Part shown: piece by piece, positions 1 to 5,508 of the stretch | Layout: every line of letters begins with the position of its first letter | Position numbering within the stretch: position 1 is the first letter of the stretch | NCBI GenBank assembly: GCA_039198765.1 | Contig: JBCCTF010000186.1 | Coordinates: 1-6,342, forward strand | Direction of reading: 5' to 3' | DNA: 6,342 nt | DNA from: Parvularcula sp039198765 | Lineage (GTDB): Bacteria; Pseudomonadota; Alphaproteobacteria; Caulobacterales; Parvularculaceae | Position numbers and translations under genes: made by a program | Notes under the pieces: model-generated | The model's input: only the letters and a program-made list of their open reading frames with translations | Told to the model about the DNA's origin: nothing | Database searches by the model: none

Positions 1-2
1 GC

Positions 3-473
3 CTGATTATCGCCGCCGTTTTGATTGTTCAGGCGTGCGGATCGAGCGAGAACACCCGTCTTGAGGACCGAGCAGCGATCTCTGATCAGTTGGCTCGTTA
101 CGCGCAATCGTGGGATCGCAAAGATGCGGAGGCCGTGGTTGCTCTGCTTACGGAGGATGCAACGTTCGAGTGGGAATTCGCACTTGCCGATGAGCAGCCA
201 CCACTCGTGACCGGGAAAGAGGCTATTCTTCAGTATGCCGAGCATGCTCATGAAACCCGACTCGAAGGCCGTCAGTCTCGGCATCACTTCTCCGGTCTCG
301 TTTTTGAAAAACTCACCGCGACGGAAGCGGTGACGGAGAACATTTTCGAGGTCACGCACCATATCCCTGGCGAACCACCTGTGCTCGTTGCGACCGGTCT
401 GTATCGTATCAACTGGGTGAAGACAGATGATGGTTGGCAGATGGCGTACAGAAAACTGTTGGTCGATCGGTAG
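3..473 (+). CDS. NTF2/SnoaL-like putative lipoprotein, 5' end outside window
   Basis: The frame is open to the left edge, and 156 codons are visible. The first visible residues are a hydrophobic stretch (LIIAAVLIVQAC) ending in V-Q-A-C, with the Cys codon at 36-38. This looks like the h-region and lipobox of a lipoprotein signal peptide, so the true start lies upstream and the TTG at 21 is an internal codon. After the Cys comes a compact alpha+beta domain typical of SnoaL-like/NTF2 proteins: an opening helix containing QLARYAQSWDRKDAEAV, then LLTEDATFEW, a central RHHFSGLVFE strand, and a closing sheet containing ATGLYRINWV and GWQMAYRKLLVDR. Its size fits the family (about 130-150 residues). 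Members are enzymes or small-ligand binders; the substrate here is unknown. The lipobox implies anchoring to the inner or outer membrane on the periplasmic side. The DUF1214 gene follows after 26 nt, so co-transcription is likely. Confidence 0.8.
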   Translation: MIIAAVLIVQACGSSENTRLEDRAAISDQLARYAQSWDRKDAEAVVALLTEDATFEWEFALADEQPPLVTGKEAILQYAEHAHETRLEGRQSRHHFSGLVFEKLTATEAVTENIFEVTHHIPGEPPVLVATGLYRINWVKTDDGWQMAYRKLLVDR

Positions 474-483
474 GCTATGGATT

Positions 484-489
484 GGGAGA
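484..489 (+). promoter_or_regulatory. Shine-Dalgarno-like site for the DUF1214 gene
   Basis: GGGAGA lies 10 nt before the ATG at 500. It supports that start over the nearby out-of-frame ATGs. Confidence 0.5.
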
Positions 490-499
490 CGGTTGACCT

Positions 500-1108
500 A
501 TGAAGGCTACCTATCTGCTGCTTGGCTCAACGTCATTCCTATTTTCTGCCGTGTTAGCAGTATGGGTCAGCGCAACACTGACGAAAGCCAGTCTCGCTGC
601 GCCAGATGGCTTCGAAGGAACCTTCCAGGCTGTCAACGGCGCTTGGATGTACTCAGACAAAGTTGGTTCTCCGGCGGCAAATCGGGTTGAGCGGGCTCGT
701 GTTGCCCTTGGCGGACCGCTCGCTCTTTCATCGGAAGAGACCATCTACTTCATTGCACTGGAGGATGATGATGGCGAGCGGCTCACATCATCGTGTGACT
801 ATCGCATCACCGGGCAGGCCTTCGCGACACGCTGGTGGTCCCTGACACTCTATGACAGCGAAACCCAAGTTTTCGTGCCGAATGAGATCAACCGGGCGAG
901 TTGGAACAGTCGCGCCCTTGAATACGCCGCCGACGGTTCGTGGACGGTGATCGTTTCCGATGAGCCCCAAGCAGGCCATTGGTTGCCTGTTCATCAGCAG
1001 CCTGACAAACGCTTTGACCTGTTGTTGCGATTGTATAATCCCGCCGACGAAACCCGGCGCTCTGCTCGTACGCTTACCCTACCAACGATCGAGAGAGTGC
1101 AATGCTGA
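500..1108 (+). CDS. DUF1214 domain protein, membrane-anchored or secreted
   Basis: The product is 202 residues. Residues about 4-25 are hydrophobic, followed by TKASLA-A, so this is either a signal peptide cut near residue 33 or an N-terminal anchor; the rest would be periplasmic. The remainder matches small DUF1214 proteins: ERARVALGGPLALSSEE (65-80), a C-D-Y strand near 99-101, RWWSLTLYD (111-119), a DGSWTVIVSDEP strand, HWLP (160-163), FDLLLRLYNP (172-181) and a C-terminal Cys. The DUF1214 fold is a beta-sandwich usually found with DUF1254; I know of no firmly established reaction for these short versions. ATG at 500 is chosen for its upstream GGGAGA and because it begins the signal/anchor. 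The stop overlaps the start of the DUF1254 gene. Cys99 and Cys202 might form a disulfide (inference). Confidence 0.85.
   Translation: MKATYLLLGSTSFLFSAVLAVWVSATLTKASLAAPDGFEGTFQAVNGAWMYSDKVGSPAANRVERARVALGGPLALSSEETIYFIALEDDDGERLTSSCDYRITGQAFATRWWSLTLYDSETQVFVPNEINRASWNSRALEYAADGSWTVIVSDEPQAGHWLPVHQQPDKRFDLLLRLYNPADETRRSARTLTLPTIERVQC
1091..1097 (+). promoter_or_regulatory. Ribosome binding site for the DUF1254 gene, inside the DUF1214 coding end
   Basis: The purine run GAGAGAG lies four bases before the ATG at 1102, within the last codons of the DUF1214 gene. With the overlapping stop/start it suggests coupled translation. It is a weak match to the consensus. Confidence 0.4.
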
Positions 1109-1641
1109 TACGAACGCTCCCGCTTGTAGCAACAGCAACTCTCTCAGGTTCCGTACTCGGAGCTTTGGTCGGTTGGAACGCTACGCTCCAGCGCGTGCCG
1201 GTCGCGGTGATGGAAGCCATTGAGGGCAGAATGGTAGGTCCTGAAGGAGACTGGAATACATGTGTTCACGAACGGCGATACGGACCGTTGCCAAGGGTCG
1301 CGAGGTCCAACCCCGACAGCATGGTGACCCGGGTCGCCTATGACTTAAGTGAAGGCTCGCTGAGGCTGAGGGGTAAGACGTGGCCAGACTATTGGTCGTT
1401 GTCCGTATACGATCAAAATACGAACAACGTCTTTGTTGTCAATGATCGACAAATCCAGAGCGATTCCTTTGATTACACACTCGTCCGCGCTTCCGATGTG
1501 CCCGTCGCAGACGGTTCACAGAAGATCGTTTCGCCGACGCTGAAAGGCATCCTGTTGATCCGCCGATTTGTGGTGTCCGAAGCTGATTTGCTTGCTATTC
1601 ATGCCAACCAAGACCTGATGCGGTGCGAGATCATATCGTAG
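1102..1641 (+). CDS. DUF1254 domain protein, membrane-anchored
   Basis: The product is 179 residues. Residues about 5-25 form a hydrophobic signal-anchor, so the rest likely faces the periplasm. The core carries the DUF1254 signature: ARSNPDSMVTRVAYDLSEG (67-85), in the position of the family's PN-D-S/T segment followed by a 'DLs-GP' strand, then DYWSLSVYD (96-104), VFVVND (110-115) and a final GILLIRRFV strand (149-157) with a C-terminal Cys. It is much shorter than the long fused DUF1254-DUF1214 proteins and represents only the first domain; the second is supplied by the gene just upstream, which overlaps it by 7 nt. The two proteins therefore probably form a complex or act together on one envelope task. 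Function is unknown; no catalytic residues can be assigned. Confidence 0.82.
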   Translation: MLIRTLPLVATATLSGSVLGALVGWNATLQRVPVAVMEAIEGRMVGPEGDWNTCVHERRYGPLPRVARSNPDSMVTRVAYDLSEGSLRLRGKTWPDYWSLSVYDQNTNNVFVVNDRQIQSDSFDYTLVRASDVPVADGSQKIVSPTLKGILLIRRFVVSEADLLAIHANQDLMRCEIIS

Positions 1642-1862
1642 CCACAAAGAAAACTTCCTGGACAAACGGACGACTGATTAGCCTGTGGGCCATGTCCGCA
1701 AATGCGCCTTTCGACTCCTTCGAAAGCGCATGGACCTCGCGGCCTACTTTGAGCGGCGGTAGCCTTTAATCGGCAGAGGTGAACTCCTCCAAGCTCAGGC
1801 TTTCCATACGCTATCTCTATGGGCCGGTACTCGGCGTACAGTAAAAACTCACATTAATTCCC
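1642..1862. other. Non-coding gap between convergent units
   Basis: This 221-nt stretch separates the plus-strand DUF1254 gene from the 3' end of the minus-strand hydrolase remnant. I see no convincing coding sequence on either strand, no tRNA and no recognisable mobile-element end. The only structure seen is the hairpin at 1703-1730. Convergence means transcripts from both sides may end here. Confidence 0.6.
1703..1730. terminator. Hairpin downstream of the DUF1254 gene, possible terminator
   Basis: The arms TGCGCCTTTCG and CGAAAGCGCA pair over 10 bp with one bulged C, around a 7-nt loop (ACTCCTT). It starts 62 nt after the DUF1254 stop. No T-run follows on either strand, so a classic intrinsic terminator is not shown; it could be an RNA 3'-end stabiliser or a pause site. 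Confidence 0.35.
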
Positions 1863-2640
1863 TTACTGATCAACCACAGGCATTGTGGTTGCAGACGGGT
1901 GGTCCGGTGAGAGGAACAGCGTCTGCTTCGCTGTCGGCGTCGTCTCGGCCATTACAGCGTCTTCCCCAGTGTTCGGATTGCGGTCGAAGTGGTGGAGCTG
2001 CTGCTGGAGACGTCGACCCGAAGCCTGTGGCGTTCAAGAAATGCACACGCCGTCGGTTGAAGCTCGACCGAGATCTTCCTCGTTTGGCTGGGGTAGTAGT
2101 CTGTTCGTAGGATGTCGTCCGGAACGTTGCAGGCTCGCCCATCCGGTTGAAAGTCATCAGCTTGACGGTGAAGTCCGTCGAAGGCGCATTGGTCCCGATC
2201 CAAAGTTCCGCGGTCAGCGGGCCCGTGGCTTCGAGCGGGTGTCTGAGCCGTTCGGTGAGGAAAGAGAGGACATCGTCCCGCGCACCCGGTTGGGCCTGCT
2301 CCTTCATTCCGCTTCTGGGTCAATGCATTCCGCCGCCGGCCGTCTGGACCGGTGCCTCGGGATCGTGGATGAAACTCAAAGAAGATGAGGAGCCAGATAC
2401 GTGCTTTGTAAGACTCCCGTCTGGAAAAAGATTAACTGCATAGGGCGCACTCGAAAAAGCGGCCAGCTCTCCTCGTCGCGCCAGACATTGGTGCCCGTGA
2501 TAGACATCCGAAGCGGCGTAAAGGTACACTCAGTTTCATAGACGCCTAGATGCTGATCGAACCGCCTCGCCATCACGGTTTGTGTCCACGTCAAAGGCCG
2601 CAGGTCTATTCGTCTTCGGAAGAAAAAACTGCCGTGCCAC
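1863..2640 (-). pseudogene. Broken CocE/NonD-type (X-Pro dipeptidyl-peptidase-like) hydrolase, C-terminal part
   Basis: Reading the minus strand and switching frames rebuilds the C-terminal part of a CocE/NonD serine hydrolase. In order: NRPAAFDVD (about 2610-2584), ARRFDQHLG and SITGTNVWRDEESWPLFR (another frame), FPDGSL and FIHDPEAPVQTAGGGMH, an in-frame TGA at 2320-2322, then ARDDVLSFLTERLRHPLEATGPL and STDFTVKLM (same frame), PDGRACNVPDDILRTDYY and ERHRLRVDVSSSS (third frame), and finally HHFDRNPNTGED running to PSATTMPVVDQ and a TAA at 1865-1863. These blocks occur in family order and cover the end of the hydrolase domain and the jelly-roll C-terminal domain. The N-terminal portion with the catalytic Ser is absent, and upstream sequence is replaced by the enolase-family gene. 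Frame changes fall near 2575, at the five-base A/T run at 2425-2429, near 2155, and at the CTG repeat near 2000. The family acts on esters, amides or X-Pro peptides; this copy cannot. Confidence 0.82.
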
Positions 2641-2761
2641 GAAGTCTTGCGTCTGAGAGCAACTAACTAGGGTTGTCAGAAGAGCTCCGCCAACCGGTGC
2701 TGAGATAGGGGCTGAGGTTTACGTAGCCGCATCGACCTCTTTCCCAAAAGAGAGCGCGTCC
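2641..2761. other. Spacer between enolase-family gene and hydrolase remnant
   Basis: This 121-nt stretch on the minus strand follows the enolase-family stop. The part near 2641-2690 stays open in the frame of the remnant's first block and may be further decayed hydrolase sequence, but I cannot align it convincingly. A small perfect inverted repeat (CTCTTT, 4-nt loop, AAAGAG) lies at 2737-2752, 9 nt after the operon's last stop. It has no T-run, so it is only a weak candidate for a transcript end. Confidence 0.4.
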
Positions 2762-3847
2762 TCACCCGCCGGTCGCGAAACCCCAACCCGCCGATGAGGC
2801 AAGACGGTAACTTGCAGGGTTGAGCCGGCCGCCATAACCAAATCTAAGTGACGATTGCGTGATATCGTCGGTGACGAGGATGCGGCCGAAAGCGCCTTCC
2901 CGTGCGAGTGGCTCTCGATCGAGGGCCTGCCCGACGGTCATCGCCGCGCGTGTGAGTATGGATGTTTCCCCGACATGCGCTCCGAGAACCACGTCGATCC
3001 CGGCCGCCTGGGCAGCCTGGCCGAGTGCTATCGTTCTAATGACGCCGCCGCACTTCGACACCCTCAGATTGGCGACAAAGAGGTTTGCCTCATTTTCGTA
3101 GCGGGCGAGCTGGCTCTGCCGAACGAGGCTCTCGTCCAGAATGATCTGTACACCCGCCTCGTGTGCAATGACCTTCTGTCCTTCCGTATCACCGACCGAT
3201 AGCGGTTCTTCGATCGCCCAAAAGGGTCGGTTCAGCCTCGCCAGATGGTCGAGGCAGTCGACCGCCCTTGTAAACGCGTTATTGGCATCTAGGCGGAGGT
3301 ATGACCGGCCCGGCAGCACGGAAAGGCGCTGAAAGTCGCGGACTGGATCAAGCGAGAGCTTGGCCTTGAAGTCCCTAAACCCTGCGAGCTTGTAGGCTGT
3401 CGTAAGGAGGCGTGTTTTGCGCGGCGACGCATCGCCGAGAATGGCGGAGTAGCGCAGTGGTTTGCCAGGCTGGGGCAAATCAAGAAGGCGCTCCACTGGC
3501 ACACCTTTGCGGCGGGCAAGGAGGTCAAGGACCGCGGTTTCGAGACCACAAAACGCTGCAGGGTTACGGTCTATGAGCGCGCTCTCGTCATCAATCAATT
3601 TGTGGAGGGCGCGGATAGAGCTCGCCTGCCGCACGAAAGCGGCCGCGTGTTTCGAGAGAAACGCAACCACGCTCTCTTGTGTCTCCCCAGTGACGTAGGG
3701 ACGTGGACATGCCTCGCCCAAACCAGAAATGCCGCCTTCCCTGACTTCAACGATGATAGCGGCCGCCGCCCGTCTGTTTGCGGAGGCATGCTTGAAACCG
3801 AACCGGAGGGGAGCTTCGAACCTCCGCCAGCGGACTTTCTTGCTCAC
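2762..3847 (-). CDS. Enolase-superfamily (MLE subgroup) racemase/epimerase or cycloisomerase
   Basis: At 361 residues this is full length for the muconate-lactonizing-enzyme subgroup. Residues 1-120 are the alpha+beta capping domain with the substrate-loop segment PRPYVTGET (48-56). The barrel keeps every expected catalytic residue: K161-A-K163 on strand 2, metal ligands D187 (LRLDANN), E213/E214 (IEEP) and D238 (LDES), and the opposite-face base K265 (SKCGG). These enzymes use Mg2+ to take an alpha proton next to a carboxylate; members include dipeptide epimerases, N-acylamino acid racemases, o-succinylbenzoate synthases and cycloisomerases. With both lysines present, racemisation is possible. 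The D-x-D motif of dipeptide epimerases seems absent: the aligned place (316-321) reads REGAFG. It starts with GTG, overlapping the GH3 stop by 4 nt, so it is last in the operon. Likely cytosolic. The substrate may be the GH3 amide product (inference). Confidence 0.9.
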   Translation of the reverse strand: MSKKVRWRRFEAPLRFGFKHASANRRAAAAIIVEVREGGISGLGEACPRPYVTGETQESVVAFLSKHAAAFVRQASSIRALHKLIDDESALIDRNPAAFCGLETAVLDLLARRKGVPVERLLDLPQPGKPLRYSAILGDASPRKTRLLTTAYKLAGFRDFKAKLSLDPVRDFQRLSVLPGRSYLRLDANNAFTRAVDCLDHLARLNRPFWAIEEPLSVGDTEGQKVIAHEAGVQIILDESLVRQSQLARYENEANLFVANLRVSKCGGVIRTIALGQAAQAAGIDVVLGAHVGETSILTRAAMTVGQALDREPLAREGAFGRILVTDDITQSSLRFGYGGRLNPASYRLASSAGWGFATGG

Positions 3848-5508
3848 GCTGGGATCCCGGCGGCAAGCCCGGACAGTGCGTCTTGCCAGTTGCGATAGTA
3901 GTCGAGAATCGTTGGCTTATACTGAGCTTCCCTCACTCCTGCTTCAAGCTTCGCTGCCTTCATGCGCTCGCCTGCACCTGGTCGAAGGAGGGCGACCTCT
4001 AGCGGAAGGAGACGTCCGCTTGCCCTTTTATCGTCATACTCAGCGTTGCGTTCTCGAAGTTCGCGGTCGAGATCGTCGGCAAGCCAAGCGAGTGACGAGC
4101 TGCAATCAAGCTCGAAGTAGGTGACGTATCGTGCCCGCTCCTCGTCCGCCAGCGCGAGATAATTGGGTGCCGTCAGGTCGCGGTTGGCAAGAACACTTGA
4201 TACCGCCGAGATGATCTGATCCTCGCTGAGCTTCTCGCCAGTGATGCTCGTGACGCCGCGCCCCTTGCGGACGAAGCGAAGGCCGGGGCAGGAACCAACG
4301 CCGCTCTCCACGCGGATGACGTCGTTGATGTCGTACCGATAGAGGCCCGAGCGGGTTGTAACGAAGATATAGTATTCGCTGCCTTCCTTAATCTGGTGAA
4401 GACCGAGGAAGTCCCCATGGCCAGCCTCCCAGGCGTCCTTCTGCACAAATTCGTACACGTGATCGTTCAGCAGCGGCACGCAGGTGTTCTGAAGGGCGTC
4501 GATATTGGCCGAACCCATGAACTCGCTCGCGCCGTACCCGTACTCGACGATCCGGGCTCGGGACGGGAGGTGTTCCTTCAGCCGATCCAGGGCTACGCCG
4601 CAGCTCCCGCCAGTCCAGGTAGCGACGGCTGAAAGAGAGGGCCACACTGTCTCAGGCAGAATGGTAGTCTGCTCCGCGAACAATTGCTGGAGAATAGCGA
4701 ACCTGCCAGCCTGCGCCTTCGTACGAAGCATGTGGAGATAACCCACGGTCTCTTCGCGGAGGCCAACAGTCTTCCCATCCGCCAGCGCCTCGACAAACTC
4801 TGGCCCTCGCCTTTCGATCAGTAGGCAGACTTTCAGGAGAGAAGACGGGTTGGCTGCAACGACGCCGGTGACATCATCCCGTGTTAACGCCGCTAGTGCA
4901 TACACTTCATACTTTGCCTCCGCATCGCGGCAAGAGAAGGCTTCGTAGGGAATGACGAACTTTTTCGCGACGACCTTGGAGAGTGAGCTGTAGGTCACTC
5001 CCGATGTCGCGCCATAGGGAAGCCCGCTTGGGAGGCGACCTTCTTCACCGGGGCTGGCGAACCCTAGGACGGAGCCTCTGAAGAAGCCTGTGTCTTTCCA
5101 GAGCGAGAGCGCAAGTTGCTTCTGGGCTCGCTTGACCTGCCTCACGCCGCGGGCCGTCAGCGGTATGTCCTTGTGTCGTCCCGTGGTTCCGCTTGTCCTG
5201 GCGTAGTAGACGGGTGGCCTGGCCGTGAGAGCCGCTTCCCCCTCCTGCTGGGCAAGCACATACGGCTCGAGCGTTGCGTAGGTCTGAATCGGAACGGCAT
5301 TCCTGTACTCGGTCGTAGATCCGATGGAGGAGAAGCTGTGCTCTTGTCCAAAACGGGTGTTTTGGTTCTCGCGGAGGATCCGCAGAAGGAGGGCCTCCTG
5401 CGCCGCTTGCGGCGTTCTTGCCGCTGAGAGCAGAGGGCCGCGGACGGCGGCTCTTGACCAGAGCATGTTGATACCGATCCCGGCATTGATGGCGCCGTGG
5501 GGTATCAC
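3844..5508 (-). CDS. GH3-family acyl-acid amido synthetase
   Basis: At 554 residues this is the usual size for a bacterial GH3 protein. It belongs to the adenylate-forming superfamily: ATP activates a carboxylic acid as acyl-AMP, and an amine, in known plant members an amino acid, attacks to form an amide. The ATP/AMP motifs are intact: TSGTTG (105-110), YGYGASE (323-329) and YRYDINDVIRV (390-400), followed by the hinge-side GEKLSED (424-430) and a complete C-terminal domain with QYKPT (529-533). No signal or membrane segment, so cytosolic. The GTG start overlaps the stop of the upstream desaturase-family gene by 4 nt; an ATG 14 codons in (5466-5464) is an alternative, since the first residues look dispensable and neither start has a strong Shine-Dalgarno. 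The downstream enolase-family gene overlaps by 4 nt. GH3 is best known from plants (JAR1, auxin conjugation), and the acid and amine used here are unknown. Confidence 0.93.
   Translation of the reverse strand: MIPHGAINAGIGINMLWSRAAVRGPLLSAARTPQAAQEALLLRILRENQNTRFGQEHSFSSIGSTTEYRNAVPIQTYATLEPYVLAQQEGEAALTARPPVYYARTSGTTGRHKDIPLTARGVRQVKRAQKQLALSLWKDTGFFRGSVLGFASPGEEGRLPSGLPYGATSGVTYSSLSKVVAKKFVIPYEAFSCRDAEAKYEVYALAALTRDDVTGVVAANPSSLLKVCLLIERRGPEFVEALADGKTVGLREETVGYLHMLRTKAQAGRFAILQQLFAEQTTILPETVWPSLSAVATWTGGSCGVALDRLKEHLPSRARIVEYGYGASEFMGSANIDALQNTCVPLLNDHVYEFVQKDAWEAGHGDFLGLHQIKEGSEYYIFVTTRSGLYRYDINDVIRVESGVGSCPGLRFVRKGRGVTSITGEKLSEDQIISAVSSVLANRDLTAPNYLALADEERARYVTYFELDCSSSLAWLADDLDRELRERNAEYDDKRASGRLLPLEVALLRPGAGERMKAAKLEAGVREAQYKPTILDYYRNWQDALSGLAAGIPA

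Noticed and set aside
1871..1891. Perfect 8-bp inverted repeat CAACCACA/TGTGGTTG with a 5-nt loop, as a terminator
   Set aside because: It lies inside the last codons of the hydrolase remnant (TTMPVV region) and has no T-run. It is probably coincidental to coding sequence.
1885..2388. Plus-strand open frame of 167 codons, and a minus-strand one of 145 codons at 1870-2307, as separate genes
   Set aside because: The plus-strand one has no recognisable domain and lies antisense to the hydrolase remnant. The minus-strand one is one piece of that remnant followed by out-of-frame sequence.
1863..2640. Programmed frameshifting or plain sequencing error as the explanation for the multi-frame hydrolase
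   Set aside because: There are four or more frame changes, a stop, a probable deletion and a missing N-terminal portion, while the flanking genes are intact. Decay is the simpler reading.
2641..2690. Hydrophobic stretch ending LVSC on the minus strand, resembling a lipobox
   Set aside because: A stop lies just upstream at about 2719, no start codon with a ribosome binding site is seen, and the frame runs into the hydrolase remnant. More likely decayed hydrolase sequence.
2762..3847. Naming the enolase-family enzyme L-Ala-D/L-Glu epimerase (dipeptide epimerase)
   Set aside because: Only the general MLE-subgroup catalytic residues are visible; the dipeptide-binding D-x-D motif is not seen, so a specific name is not supported.
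3729..4124. Plus-strand open frames opposite the minus-strand operon (for example 3729-4124, 2855-3202, 5116-5427)
   Set aside because: They are antisense to well-supported genes and show no domain features or ribosome binding sites that would favour them.
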